Notes: generated from the sequence alone by a model not told the origin. Shown: positions 43,401-59,100, counted from the stretch's first letter. The stretch: 64,000 nucleotides of DNA from Agelaius tricolor (GCA_023055355.1 JALJCS010000050.1:2728001-2792000), one strand, 5' to 3'. A program made the numbers and translations.

Positions 43401-46400
43401 GTCAGCTAAGTATCAACTCTGCACATCTAATTCCTTGGGGTCTTTTGAATTTATTCCCAAACAGTGCCTAAAGCATTATTCAGTAGATATTTCAGGGCTA
43501 AAGGAAGTAGTCAAACGGGAATAATGTTTTCTGTCTCCTGTTTAAAGCTGAATCACTTAGAGGAGATATTTGTGATTTAGTGAACATGCCTGGAAACAAA
43601 TCTTTAAAAATTAAGGTGACTGCAATATTGCTGTTGTTCTTTCTTTGTTTGAAGTGCCTGTGAAGTCCATGAGCTTTAATTAGAGTAAGATTTAAACACT
43701 TAAGTATCCTTGTGGAACTGGTTCTGAATATTCTGTTGAGGGGCAGAAGGGTTGAAGTCAGAGTATTCTTTGGAAATCTGAAGTAGATTATCCCCATTGC
43801 CTTGTCTGCCTTTGTTTTATCTGTAAAACAATGAATTCAGTGGTTTCCAGCCTTGTCTGGCTTTGTTTTATCTGTAAAACAATGAATTCAGTGGTTTCCT
43901 CAAGCACTGGATTCTTTTGACAGTGTCTTTACCAGCAGATCTCTGCTTTAGCACAACTCAGTCCAGCTCATTTTTTTTTGCAATAGCTTCTGTACTTTGC
44001 AGCTACAAAACACTCTTTGCTACCACAAAATAAAACACATTTCTAGCACTCTCCCTGCTGATTTTCATATCCCTGACAACTTTTTAGACTTTTTAATCCT
44101 AAGCTATTAAAGCGCCATCAGGACTGTAACAAAACTGTGATGCAGCCAAAACAAGGATGGTGTTTGGGGTGTTGTAAGTGAACCAAAGGGCCCTTTGGGC
44201 TCGTGTGTTGCTCTCCCTGCCTCGACCACTGGCCCAGCACTGCTTGTAGGACACTTTCAAGGTGTTCTAAGGGCACAAGGGTGGTGGTTTTCCTTCCTGC
44301 TCTGTGTGTGAGCAGAGAACTGCTGGGACACTTGGATATTTGTAAATCCCTGGGTCCAGATGGGATCCATGCCAGGGTGAGGAGGGAGCTGGCAGATGAG
44401 CTTGCCAAGCCTCTCTCCATCATTTATCAAGAGTTGTGGCTCACTGCTGAGGTTGCAGATGATTGGACACTGGCCAGTGTGACACCCATTTACAAAAAAG
44501 GTAGGAAGGAGGATCCTGGTAATCACAGGCCAGTTAGCCTGGCCTCAGTGCCAGGTGAGATAATGGAGCAGTTCATACTGAGTGCTATCCCACAGCACTC
44601 ACAGGATGGCCAGGCTATCAGACCCAGCCAGCGTGGCTCTACGAAGGGTAGGGCATGTCTGACCAACCTGGTCTCCTTCTGTGACCAGGTGACCGCCTGG
44701 TGCACGCAGGAAAGGCTGTGGATGTTGTGTATCTGGACTCCAGCAGGGCCTTTGGCACTGTCTCCCCCCAGCACACTCCTGGAGAAGCTGCAGCCCATGG
44801 CTTGGACAGGAGCACTCTGTGCTGGGCTCAGAACTGGCTGCATGGCCGGGCCAGAGAGTGATGGTGAATGGTGCTGCATGCAGCTGGCAGCCAGGCACCA
44901 GTGCTGTCCCTCAGGGCTCTGTACTGGGACCAGTTCTGTTCAATGTTTTTATAGACGACGGGGATGAGGGCATCGAGTCCTTCATTAGTAAATTTGCAGA
45001 GGGCACTAAGCTGGGAGCTTGTGATGATCTGTTGGAAGGAAGGAAGGAAGGAAGGAAGGAAGGAAGGAAGGAAGGAAGGAAGGAAGGAAGGAAGGAAGGA
45101 AGGAAGGAAGGAAGGAAGGAAGGAAGGAAGGAAAGGAAGGAAGGAAGGAAGGAAGGAAGGAAGGAAGGAAGGAAGGAAGGAAGGAAGGCTCTGCAGAGAG
45201 ACTTAGATCAGTTGGATGGATGGGCAGAGTGCAGCAGCATGAAGTTCAATAAGTCCAAGTGCTGAGTTCCACATTTTGGCCACAGAAATCCCCCACAACG
45301 TTCCAAGCTGGGGACAGTGTGGCTGGACAGTGTTGAGGCAGAAAGGGCCCTGGGGGTGCTGCTGACAGCCGGTTGAATATGAGCCAGCAATGTGCCCTGG
45401 TGGCCAAGAAGGCCAATGGCTCCTGGCCTGCATCAGGAATGGTGTGGGCAGCAGGAGCAGGGAGGTCATTCTGCCCCTGTGCTGGGCACTGGTGAGGCTG
45501 CACCTTGAGTGCTGGGTCCAGTTCTGGGCCCTCAGTTTAGGAAGGATGTTGAAGTGCTTGAGCACATCCAGAGGAGGGCAACAAGGCTGCTGAGGGGTTT
45601 GGAGCACAAGCCCTGTGAGGAACGTTGGAAGGAGCTGGGCTTGTTTAGCCTGGAGAAGAGGAGGCTTAGGGGTGACCTTATTGCTCTCTCCAACTGCCTG
45701 AAGGGAGGTTGTAGCCAGGTGGGGTCGGTCTCTTCCACCGGGCAGCACTGACAGAACCAGAGGACACAGTCTCAGGCTACAGCAGGGGAGGGATAGGTTG
45801 GATATTTGGAGGAAATTTTTCACCAAAAGAATAATGAAGCACTGGAATGCTCTTCCCAGGGAGGTGGTAGAATCACCATCTCTGGATGTGTTTATAAAAA
45901 GACTGGACATGGCACTTGGTGCTATAGCCCAGGTGTTGGGGCAGAGGTTGGACTCGATGATCTGAGAGGTCTCTTCCAACCTCATTATTCTGTGACTCTG
46001 TGATTCTGTGTGTGTTCATGGCAAGATCACAGGTACTCTTGGGCAAAGTCTCTGAAGCTGCTTTTACTTAACTCAGCAGTGTCTGTCAGAAGGAGAGGAC
46101 AGAAATGGTGTGAAGAACCTGCTAGAAGGAATTTTGGCTTCACTGATAATTCTGACAAAACTTTTATTGATTTTGGTGGACTGCAGTTATCCATGTCTTT
46201 AAGCCCATCTATGTGGTGATGTCTGAAGGAGGTTTGGGATATTTCATTGTATTTGTTTCTCCTGTGTGCTCTGTAAAGCCTTTTGATACATACATAGAGG
46301 ATGCACAAAGATTTGTGCATCCTGTGCATAAACTTGGGCTCCTGATCATATATCAACTTATATCACCATCTGTAGAAAAATATTACTCTTGTGATATTTC

Positions 46401-49400
46401 TAAGAGATAAATACATTATCTACAACAGTAGGAATTAGATATTATGTACTATTAATTAGATAGTATTTGAGATCAAATTGTGGAACCTGTTTCAATAGAA
46501 TACAGAAACAATGAATGAATTGTTCTCAAAACTCTACAAAGAGGCTGAGAAGATCAAGCAGTGGAAACTGACTGTGGAAACTGAATTAAACCAGAAAGAA
46601 AGAAAGCTCCAGGAAAATAAAAAGACTATTGAAGCACAGAATAAAGCCATTCAAGAACTGCAGGCCAGTATTGTATAGTATACATTCAATAAACAAAGTT
46701 AAGTGCTTCCTGATTCAGTATGACACTATTATTGATACAATTAAATCTTAAAGACTGTTGCAGTTTGGTTTGTGCCTTGAGAAAATGATTATTTTGAGAA
46801 GTTGCAGGCACCTGTCCTGTGTGAGTGTTTGTCTGAAGAATATACCTGTAAGTGTCTCATTTGCTGGTAAATTATTGTCCATTAATTATTGCATCTTTCA
46901 TGCAAAAGATGACTCAGCATGTAATACCAGCTAAAACAGACTTCTGTCTACTGATGCCCCAAATTACATTTTCATGAGGGATTTGAGAAGTCAAAGTGCA
47001 TTTCTAATCTATTTTTCAATAACAGTGTCTTTTTGCATTTGTTCCCTATGAAATTAGTTTGAAAATGAAAAACTCCATTTGAAACTGGAAGATGAGATAT
47101 GTGAAAATAAAGATCTCTTGAAAGAGTAAGTAATAGAACCAAGTATATATTCTTGTGGTGGAAAGAATCAGTTTCCATGTGGGCAGTTTTATGTAGCTGT
47201 TAAATTTTGAAGGTCATTTCCATTGTTACTCCTTAGGTACACAAAGTACTGTGCACTCCTGTGCAAACAGGATATTTTTTCCCTCCTTTAGAGCTGCTGC
47301 TTCGAGGCATCTGTGTAACCTGCTCAAGGAAACCTGCACTCGCTTCACAGAGAAGACCAGCAAACGTAAATGCTTTTTTAGCTTTTATTGATCAGAGTAA
47401 ATGTACTTCTAGCTTGCTCTAAATTCACAAACAGAAGAAAGAAGAAGAAATTTCTCGTGCTGTTCAGAGAAGTTCTCCAGTTGGGATCGACTGGATGTGG
47501 CTCTCAGAGTGAAAAGTGAATTTTAAGTGGCTCACAAAATTGGAAGTGAAGCCCCAGGTCTAACAGACTTTTGGTTTGTAATGCTGAATGCAGAGGGCTT
47601 TTGAAGCCAGTGAAATTGTTTGCTGAAAGGTGCCAGCCTGGGAGCTCTTTGGGTGCCCAAACAGTGACCCAGGGTTGAGGCCGTGCCCACAGCCCTGACT
47701 GGCCCTGGCAGCCGCTCCAGAGCAGGGCAGGGCTCCTCAAGGCTGCTCAGCCCATTGAAGGTTTGCAGGGCCATCCACACACTGGGAATATATTAAGACA
47801 TAAGAAGTGACACTTCATGCCTGTTTTTAGGCAGTAGAATCTACTCTAAATTCCCAGCACTCCCTAACAAATTTCCAGAGCTGACATTTCCTGTTTTCAG
47901 CCATCACACATTTATGGGGAGAAAAGGTCTTAACCCCAAGGTACAATGAGTAACTGGAATTCTTCTCATGAAACTGAACAAGCCAGAACAGTTGGATAAC
48001 TTAATGAAGTTTAAATTCTTGAGGTTTTAAAATATGTTCTTGATTGGAAGTTCTACTTTATATGCAATTTAAAGTTGTTATTCTAATCATTAGAATTTTA
48101 CTAACTTGATCCTGGATACTTAAGAAGTGTCGATTTCTTTTTAGCCTTAATTCTAGAAACACTTGTATATAGATGGACTGTTCTTTTTTGATAGCTGTTT
48201 CTTTTACTGTTCTCTTTTTAATTGTTTTCTTAGGAAAAAATAGTATCAATTACAAAAGTGGAAGAAGGAAAATATGGACATTGAAGGAAAATATGGAGTG
48301 TTGCAATTTTCTAATGACAGCTCTGTGGTTATAGGTATCTGCTGATAGGAAGAAATTCAGTGCTAAACCCTAGATTACAGTTTAGAAATACTAACAGTCT
48401 TGATACATTATTATTCAACAGCATTAATGCTATAATAATTAATATGGTCACATCAACTGATCCAGAATTACACTTTTCACAGAAAAAAATATCTTAGGAA
48501 GGAAATTTAAAAGCTGAGCTTGCTTAATGTTTCAATGAACTACACATTTTCCCTAAATTCTGTAACTTTTGGCACCATGTTTCATAAGGACTTATTTAAT
48601 AAGAATGGAGCTGGTAATTCCTTTTTTAATTCATTATACTGATTAAGTATAATGACTTGGACAGCTGGCATTCTTGTTCAAAAGAAAAACTTTCTCATAT
48701 GTTCTTGCTTTGATAGATGAACAGGAAAAGGCAGAAACAATACAATTGTATGAGGAACTTCATAGCAACATAGAAGTAAGTGGCCAGGCTTGATGAAAGG
48801 AATGTGAGTTATGTGAGCTGAGCTGAGTTCCATGTTTATGTTGGGATACTGTTTGTATCCATCATGTGTGGGTATCATGTCATGTGTGATGCAGGAAGTT
48901 GGGTTTCAATCCCTTTTCAAGAATGATTTTTGTGTTCCATAAAACACATTCAATGGAGAAAGTGCAGCAGTGTGTGGGATGTGGATCCCTGTGATCTGTG
49001 GGATGGGTGCTTAGTGCTGGGTCACTGCCACAACTTCTGGCTTCTTTCTGGGCTCTGTTTCACCCACCTGCTGGTTCCTCAGAATGGCTGAGGTGGGCAG
49101 CAGCCCCTGGAGAAGTTCCAGGGTTTCCAGTATTGAACTTCAGATATTAAATTTTGTTTTTAGAGAATGACAGCGGCATTTGAAGAGCTTCGTGTGCAAG
49201 CAGAGAACGACAGATCGGAAATGAGTTTCAAATGTGAGAATTCTGTTTATTGTGTTTATGCAGCTGGCTCAATTTTGTACTTCATAGCTTGTGTTCCACA
49301 TGCAGGGTCAGGGCAGACAGATGTGAAGGGCTGGAATGGTGAGCAGGTCACCCTGAGACACTGGGACCCTTCTTTTATTCATGCAGCCTTTGTTCACTGC

Positions 49401-50144
49401 CTGGCCCCTTCTGTTGCTGTTCCACTGGGCCAAATTTGGAACTTTATTTTTCAAACCGTCACTCAACATTGAAGTTTTGTCTGTGAAGTACAGTCTAGAG
49501 ATCAGTGCTTATTTCACATAGTTGGTTTATTTAAATGATAATGCACTAGTGTATAGCTACAGAAACTTTAGCTAAATGCTCTCTCTCTGTATGTATAGCC
49601 TGGTGTGTTCCTGTTTCATTTTCACATGCTCTTTTCTGTTTGTATTTTGATTATAAAATCAAACATTGCCTCAACAATTACTCTTGGGAAACAAAAGGTA
49701 CAGCTGTACAATTCCAAGCAATCTTAAAGTGGAAGTTGTATTGAACTTGGAGTATATTTCAGCTAGAATGTTAACTGTGGATGTTACTGTATCTCAAAAG
49801 TAAAAGAAGAAGCAGAAAAAGTGGACAAGTTTGAAAAAGAATGCAAACTGGAAGTCAGTCAAAAGGAAAAGCAGGTTTGCTCATTTTACCATCTCATATG
49901 TAGAGCTTTATTTGTGACTAAAGGGGCAATGCAAGAGCCAAGGAGTGTTTCTGGATATTAGTAAAAAAGACAAAATAACACCTGAAGCTGCATTTAAGTC
50001 AAATTCTGCTAAGTTTAGTGATCTTTCAGTACCTTTAGTCTACTGGAATTTATGGTTTGATTTAGAATTGGAGAACTTTTTTCTTTAGAGTAATGTGACT
50101 TGATCGATATTTGGCTAAGATTATATCTAGCCAAATATTTTCTA

Positions 50145-50176
<32 letters not shown>

Positions 50177-53100
50177 ATCTAACTTGAATGACAGCAAAAT
50201 GTCTGCTTATCATACCTGGGGTACAAATTAAAATTAACATCTGTCCCTTTTCCAGACTTCATGATGATATTTCTTGCATTTTTCTAGATTTCAGCTCTCA
50301 CCATAGAGAGAGATGAAAAAGATGATGTCATAAAAGACATCAAGGCTCAGCTGCAGACGTCACAAAATAAGATTGCTGACTTAATGGAAGCAAACTGTAA
50401 GAGTTCTGCCTGCTGTGTTTAAATGTAATTGTTTATAGAATTTAAATGTAATTGTTTATGATTGTTTATTTATGAGATGTAATTGTTTATAGAAGCATAG
50501 GAAACAGGGTCATGATAGCTTTATTCTGTGGCTGGTTGGCAGCAGAATTTTGGGGCCTTGAAGGCCTTATTTTTGTTTGGAACAGGAGCTGCTCCTGTGG
50601 GAGCAGGACTGGCAGGGTCGTTTTTAGGGTGAGTCAAGCACTGAGAGCTTTGGAAGATTGCAAGGGGAAAATATGTTGCTTCAGTTTTGCAAATTTACAG
50701 TCAGGCAGATGTCACTGAGGAAACTTACTTTTCAGAACTTGATTTTCAATATGTTTAAGCCATCTATATTCAAATTTTATCTATTATTTTATACTATATG
50801 ATGTTAGTACCATTGGTCTTTATTAAATTCTTTAAATGTATGTAATTTTCCATTTTTAGCAGTACTTTTTAGTAAATATCCTCTTTTTAAAAATATTAAC
50901 ATCTTTTTTTGTTTAGTACATCATGAAGAAATGTTAAAGGAATCCCAGGTCAGTAAAGAACATTTGAGGACAGAGCTGGAAGAGGCTAAAATGTCATTGC
51001 AAAAGGCAGAGGTACCCCTTGCTTATAGTTTTACAGTAGAAATAGACTAGAGGAGTATTTGCATAAATAATTATGGATACTTTAGACATGAAACAGCTGT
51101 AGCTGTTTGTTGCAAAACATGTTTAGAAATGATATCATGTCTTGAAGGTTACTCAAAAGAACTTGGAAACTGAGCTCCAGACTAGAGTGAAAACATTAAT
51201 TCAGGTTACTGGAGAAAAGGAAGAGCAGGAGGAAGAATGTAAAAAAATGAAGGCTTTGCTTGCAGCCCTGACAGAGGAGTTGGAGACTTCTGTTGCCAAT
51301 TTGAAAAGCTTGCTGCAAGAAGAGCAAAATAGGTAAATTAATGAGTTTCAATTCCAAGAGTGATCTTACAGGTTGCAGTCTATGACAAAATCACGAACAA
51401 TTGGAAATGAAGCTGAAATTTGGAGGTTTTTTCCACACAGTGGTCTAAATGCAGAGAATTGAATGTAAATTTTTTTGTTGGTGATAGTTGATACTGGTCT
51501 ATAAAAAGTAAAATTTTGCCTCTTCCAACTTTCATAATTCTGTCTTTAAGAAATAGAGATTTCTGTAGGTATATATTTGTTTACTTTTATGTCGACTGTT
51601 CTGAGGTTGTAAATGTAATTTGATATGTGTTGCAGGCAGATAGATCATCTGCCTGTTGAAAGGTAAATGTTCTTAAAGTGCTTGTGCTAAGACTTTGTCT
51701 TATTGTCCTTGAAGTTTCAAATGCAGTGAGTGCTTTGTACCCTACATTTGGGGTTTTTAATTTACCATTTTCTTAGATTAAAGAAATATGAAGATGATTC
51801 AAAGCTGCTTACCTTGGAGCTCCAAAAGAAATCTGCTGAACTGGGTAAGGCTTGTAGAAAGGCAGAAAATGAGCCAGGCAGTAATAAAAATGCTTTCTGC
51901 TGTTGTCTGGAAATGGACTGTCTCTAGTAGGTGGAGAAATGATTTTACAGTACCTGTACCTATCAGGAATGCCTGAATTTATTTTGACTCAGCTGATCCC
52001 TTTTCTTTGGGGGTCATTGGTACTGGCAGCAGCCAAAGGGCAGTGCTGTGCAGAGCTCCAATAGTGAGACCATTCCTGCATGAATTCTTCTGGAGGTAAT
52101 TTTGGTTTCCGTCTAAGAGCAGCAGCACTGCAGGTGCCAGGAGTGACTTCTGCAGCAGAGATAAAACCCTCCCATTGAGGTTTCTGGGACCCTCCCCGTG
52201 CTGGAAGTGGAATGATGCTGGCAGGGGTTGTCTTTAAATATCATAAATGTGATATCCTGTGCTTTCTAGGGATGTGCTCCTTAGTCCCCAGAGTAAGAGC
52301 TCTGCCTTGCTGCTGAGAACTTGCAAAAAATACCAGCACTGTCAATGTGCACATAGAAACCATTTGGAAGTCAGTAACAACTGGTTTCCTTTCTCAGCAT
52401 ATCCATGTGGTACCTTCAGCAGTTCAGATTTTTTTCTGGAACAATGCAGGTGCATCAATACTTGCAGAATACTCTAGTCTAACAGTCCATGGTTTATTTG
52501 AAGCTATAATTGTGGAAAACATAGAAAGGCTCTAAACTTTATTTAAGATAAATATTTAGTTTCTCTTCAGATAGAGATTTGCTAATGTCTGAATCATTTT
52601 TTCAAGTCTACATTTAGATTAAGTCATAAATTAGCTTTTCAGCTTCTTAACTTAATCCAACAAGTTTTGAGAACTGGGTATTGCAAAGGGGTAAATGTTT
52701 TATACTGCCTGCTAAATATGAAAAATCATTTCTGTTCCATTAATTTTACATTCCATGTGCTGTAGAAGAGATGACTAAAGTAAAATGTGATAAAGAAGTG
52801 CAACTTGAAGAGCTTTCAGAAACTCTGGTAAATATTCATTTTATTAATCTCATGGCATTTGCTCTTCATATGAAATTCCTCTTGCTTTGTAAGTATCTTA
52901 AATGTCATAAATAAACACCATCTAGTCTACCTTAACATTTCTACTAAACTTTCTCACACACAATTTCAGTGTTTTCTTTGGAGAACTTTTTTATTGCCAC
53001 TGTTTTTCTTGTCTCCTGTGCTTTTGGTTTTTCTTGTCTCCCATGGTTTTGGTTTTCCTTCTCAAGGTTTTTGGTTATTTCCTTCTTTGTTCATGCCCAT

Positions 53101-56100
53101 TCAAATGCCACTCCCTGTGGATATAAAGTTTTCCCATTTGTTCTTCCTTACAGGCAGGTAATTAGCTCTGGCCTCTGTGAACCCTGCTGTACTGTGACAC
53201 AGGCCCATTTTCTGTCACAGAAGTCTCAGCTATATGAAATACACTCTGAACAGAGGTTTCTTTTCATTATGATTTTAGATTTACAAGCCTAACAAGAATC
53301 CATATCAACTCAAGTTAAGATAGTGGGAAATCAGGTGTGCATTTCACTGTGTTTGCTTGTTGTTCTAATCTGTGCATTGAGTGTTCTGAACTGAGTTTCA
53401 CTCATTTTCTAAAATGGGCAAATTGGAGGACTTTTACTGAAGAAGAGTCTTGAGGCTACTGTAGAAAATATGCAGAGAGAGAAAAATGTGGAGAGAGCAA
53501 TGAAAATGCTCTCCAGATGAGAGAGGTCTGAAGTAGGGCAATAGTAACATGTTTTTAGAAATAGTGAAGTTACACATCATGACTTGTACACAAGTTTATG
53601 CATAAGAAACAGCACCCAGAGCAGTGTCCCACCCTAATTTTGCAGCCCAGGTAATTAAACTCACAGCAGGGGACAGACATGAACAGCACTGGTGTCACAG
53701 TTCACTGTCTCACAGCACTTCCAGATCCCAGCAGAGACTGGAAAGATCCAACCTGGATAATCCATGCCATGGATGTTGTTGGGTTCTTCTGAAAGCCTTG
53801 TGCTCTTAGTTCATGTCTGATAACCTCCAGCAGTTGGAGTTTGCACATGGATACTCAAAACTCTTCCTTTTCATTCTGCAGAAAGAATTCCAGGATTTGA
53901 AAGCACAGCTGACAAGTACAGCTGAGAAGGAACAAGATTATTTAAAGCAGCTTGTGACTCTGAAAACAGATCTTGAACAAGAGGCGTATGACCATTTTGA
54001 AAATATAATATGTAATTCGTTTTGGTGGAGCTGCTTTAATCCACAGTGAAATGAACTAGGATTGTTTTCTAATGAAAGTTTTGAACCACATATATGCCAT
54101 TAATTCTAAACTTACATTTCTAAATTCCACTTTCTCTATTTGTATGTATTCTATGGCATATGTAGTTGTTCCATATCTCTTTGACTTATTTAACAAGAAG
54201 AGAAAGTTTCTGAATTCATGGTTAATCTTGCTTTGAACTACATTATCTTCACTAACCATTAGATTTATATAAAAGTTGACTCTGATTTTCTTTCCTTCTT
54301 CTGTCACCTTTTGACATCTCTCTGACTCTGCTGCAAAGCTTATATTTGTAGATAAAGGCCTGGACTTCTTTCAGCATGGAATAAGACTTGATAATGGGTA
54401 TGTTTAATTTAAAAGGAGATTTCAAAAGGCATCTTCTTATTCCTCTTGGCCATTTGTTTGAAATTAGGTTAAGGAATGAACAACTAACAGTGTATCTCAG
54501 TAAGCTTTCACTAGAGAAAGAACAAACAGCACAAGAGAAAAATGCTGTGGCTGCAGAAGTCAAGAAACTGCAAGAACAGCAAGAGGCAAGTTGTAAACTT
54601 CCAGGTTTCATGAAAGGGCAATACTCAATTTGACAAATTACTCAGTTTTACAAATTAGATGATGAGCTGCAACATGACTTGGGTCTGTAGAGTACCTGAG
54701 CTGTTTTTTGTGTTTGAGTTGGAAAGGAAGTGTATTTACACTTGTGAGCAAGGCAGGTCAGTGTGCTTTGGATGTCTTTGAATTTTTTAAGAAGTCACTT
54801 TGAATTTTATTTCTTTGCTGACACATGGGTCTTTATTTAGGATAGTAAGAGAAAAGAAGAAAATACAAAGCAGTTAGTTGAAAATCTAGAAGAGGCAAAT
54901 AGCCAGCTAAGGCAAGTAAAAACAAATATTAAGAACTGATATTGTGAAAGGAAGTAGACTCAAATAGTTAGTTGTGTTCAAATGCTGCTTTCTGGGATTT
55001 TTTGATTAATGTTTTTTCTAGATTATATAGCTAAACAGAAACTATTCAGAATTGCTGTTGGCCAAGTAGAAATTTTCTCAGATCAGAAATACCAATTGCT
55101 GCAGGAACAGTGTTTGCCATCATTTTGTATTACATAGTAGGAGCTGTCTTGTTGTGCATTAGACACCTCAGGTGAGAAGGCAATGAAAATGGAAGGTGAA
55201 GGTTATGGATTAAATGTGACAAGGCAAAACTGGGTAAGAGTTACTCTCTGTATCACCAGTTCAATAGACAGGCAGCTCCCATGTTTCACAGCTGCATTGC
55301 AATAGTCCAGGTGAGGATGTATTTTCCTTGGCTTAGCTGGAACATCTTTTCCTACTTCAAAAAAGTATGGACAGTTCACACATTGACTTACTGGGCATGC
55401 TGCTGCATTTTAAGAACATTTTCATTGAGCAGCTTATGAAGTTCCCATCAACATTAGCAGCTCTTTTTAGAAAATAAAAGAAGGGTTTCTTAGAAGTACT
55501 GAAAGTAAGTTAAAGGCAAGAAGGAAATATTTACTAATGCTTGTTAATTTGGCACTTAGAAATGAACTGGAGTCTTTGAAGGAGAAAATGGCAAAGACAG
55601 GTGAAGAGATGAGAAGTACACTGGATGAAAGAGAAGAAAATGTATGTCATGTGTCATGCAAATATCTTACAGAACCTGTAGGACAGCATTAAATGTAAAA
55701 TCTGTGTTGGGATTTTTCTGCAAAGCTCTGCCTGGGGGATGTGATCTCTGCCAGAGGTTTCTTCTCTCTCAGCTGCTGCCAGCTGTGCCATTGTGTGTGC
55801 CCATGCTGAGCCCTGGTATTTCAAAAGACAAGCACAGTCACGGGGATCTTCACTCTTTGCTGCAAGTTTCATATTAAAGATTTGGTTCTTTTCAGGCAAA
55901 CAGAGAACCTGCTTTTCTGATTTTTCATATACCCACACAGTGATGGATGGGCTCTGGATTAGCTTTTTATATGTAGTGTGAGTTTTAGCTTAAATAGATC
56001 CAAACATTTCTACTTTCTTTCTATTGGTTCAAAGCCACCTGGGGTTTTTAGCAAATTTCAAAATTTCATTGTAACAGTCAAAGATTTACAATTGTCATTT

Positions 56101-59100
56101 CATGTAAAGAGTACTGAAAATGAAATTTCAAGAAAGGAAAAGCCATTGAAGATTCTAGAAAATAATTGGGAAAATTTATTTTTTCAATGATATAGGGAAC
56201 TTCCTACAAGTGTATTTTTAAATTGTGAAGATATTGGGGTATTTCTCTTCTTCTTTCTTAATTCCATAACCACTAAGGAACTGGTTCACTGCTATTAATT
56301 AACATCTTGTGGTACTTTATGGCTAAAACTCTGATTATTCTAACATGTCAGCTGGTGTTGCAGTCCCATTGGAACAAACCAGACTGGTGCAAGTGCAGGT
56401 TTGAGAACATTTACAGGAATTGCTCACATAGGGAGTCATTTGTAGAACTTACTAATGAATGTCTGAAATCTCTCTTTCAGATGGACAATTTAAAGCAGCA
56501 GGTGGAAAATAAAACCAAATGCATTGAAGAGTTGCAGCAGGAGGTGGGTAGAGATTTTCATTTCACAAATACATAAACACATTATATTTTGGGTTGCCTT
56601 TTCAGCAGGTTTGTGTCTGCTGTGATGTCTTTAGATCCACCTATGTAATTTAAAAATTCTCCTTTCTTATCCTAACCCTGAGCAAATTAGGGAGTCATCT
56701 CAGGAATCACTTGATTTGTTAAATGTGCCTTAATTTGAAAAGAGCAATTACAAAAATAATACCTTTAATGAACTTCTACTCTTTTTCATTTAGTGCATAG
56801 TGTTATTTTTGTACTTGTAATAAGTATCTCAGTTACCACTTGTAGAAAATAATTCTGCACTGGCACAAACTGTAGTAACTTGACTGTAAAAATAAAGAAC
56901 TTGTATTTTTTGTCATGACATCTTCACACCTTCTGTCAGCAGCATCTTAGTTGTAATTCCCATTCTGCACCTCATTTGTTATTCCCTGCTCTTGCTCAGG
57001 AGGAGCCTTTCTTAAGGTCCTGAAGAAACAGTCATTATCACAGAAATTAGTTGAACATTCATTTGTTTGAAGAATTGTTCTGGAACCTGAGCTGCACAAC
57101 AGAGAGTTATTTGCCTGATGAAAGCTGGAATTTCTTGATGCAGTTAAACCATTACATAATTCTATTTACTTATTAAGGTACAGTGCTTGTTTTGTTTTAT
57201 TTCAACAGAATAAGGTGCTGAAAAAGAAACTTACTGCAGAAAGCAAGAAAAGCAATACTTATGAAGGGAAGGTAGGTTTAAATAACATCCTGTAGAAGAT
57301 GAGGTGAGTGTTTTTAAGTGCCACTGTAAGTAATGATAATACTTGTTCAATACGTTCTGAGCTGCTTTGGGATCTGGGATACAGACTTTGCAGGAATGAG
57401 CTCACAGTTTTTAGAAGATGCTTCCATTTTTAATCATTGGGCACTGACTGTTGGACATTTAAGAGATGGATTCACATTGCAATTAATGATGTTTCTAATC
57501 TGTTCCTTTTTTTTTTCTTTTGTTGATAGTGGACTGAACAGGGTTCAGCAACCTCAGTAACAGAAAAGCATTTAAAAGACATATACATATATGTATATAT
57601 ATATTACTTTTTTAAGGCTGTTCTTTAAATGTGTTCTGCAGTGGCAATCCCTCTGATGGGAATATTGTGTCCAGCTTTGGGTACTGCACTTGAAGAAAAG
57701 TGGACTTCTTTGAGGATATTCATATGATAACCTTAAAAGGAAAAACTGTAATCAAGATGCACAGCTGGGAGAAAAATGTACCATAAAAGCTGGTAAAATC
57801 TGATACAGATTTACAAGAGAGGGAATCAAATCTCCATCTGTATTTGTTTTTTTCTGAGGCATTCACAGCATTTAGGGTGACTGCTTAGGGCAGTCTTCCC
57901 CACTGGGCTGTTGCCATTCTTTCTTTGAGTATTTTCCAACTCACTTCAGGCCAAAGTTCAACTCTTTATTAAAAAAAAAGCTGAACTTTTAAATAGGAAA
58001 CACTTTATTCATATACCTGAACAGTAACAGTGTGTTTGTGCTCAAAAACAAGAGGTAAGAAAAAATCATTAACACAGTAATTCCTAAACAAATAACAGCA
58101 GCAATTCTGCATTCTCAAAAGGTGAATAAATTGCAGTTAGAGATGGAAAATAGGAACAAGCAACATAAGGAAGCAGTTGACATCTATCAAAAAGACATAG
58201 AAACAAGAAAAGGAAATGAAAATAAACTTCGTGAAGAGGTGAGAGGTGTTAATTTTTACTGCAATTTAATTTTTTTTAATTTAAAATGTTTTTATGAAGC
58301 TTTATTGGCCAGAGTCCTTGCTCTTCCATTTCAGACATAAATGGAATTTGTGTATGCCTGTGAGAAAAGCTTCAGTACATGAGGTGCTTAGGCTGACGTA
58401 TTTGAATATGTCTTTGCAAATAAGAACTCCATTAAAACTTCTTGCTTTCAAGATATAGTTCAAAGAAATTCCACCCTTGGTATAAAGTCAGCATAGTTAA
58501 ATTAGATTATAACTTCTCCCATATTAGTATTTTTCTGCCCACACTTTTTTTTTGATGGCAATGCTAAGAAATGTTAGGGCAGAGTGCTTGAAATGGCCTT
58601 TTGGTTTGAAGTGAACTTGCCTGCCATGGCTGTACCTTTGATCTTGCCCATTTTAACAATCTGCAGAAAAGATGAGGGATTTGAAAGGGATCTTAAAAGC
58701 AAATAAAGCCCAAGTGGGACTGCAAACTTTGCACCCACAGGGGAAAGAAGAAATTAAGATTAAAAAGAAATATATGGTTATGTTGATGAATGAAATGCAA
58801 TTTATTACTGACAGGTAGAAAAGATGAGGTTGCTTTGTGATGAAACAGCAATGATACAGAGAGAAACTGATGCCAGATGTCAGCACAAGATAACTGAGAT
58901 GATGGCACTGATGGAAAAGCACAAGGGAAGAGATTTTCCTGCTTGCTGTGGTTTGCAGTGTGTGATACCATGTTAACAGCATGTTTATAACTTGTGATAC
59001 CACGTTCATGACCTTTCCAAAGCAGAAACAGGCCTGAATCTGGGAAAAGGAAGCTGAACACATGCTGGACTTTGCATCATCTAAAATCAAATTCATTTGA

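Noticed and set aside
44964..45265. Frames with long KEGR repeats
   Set aside because: They are translations of the (GGAA)n microsatellite in CR1.
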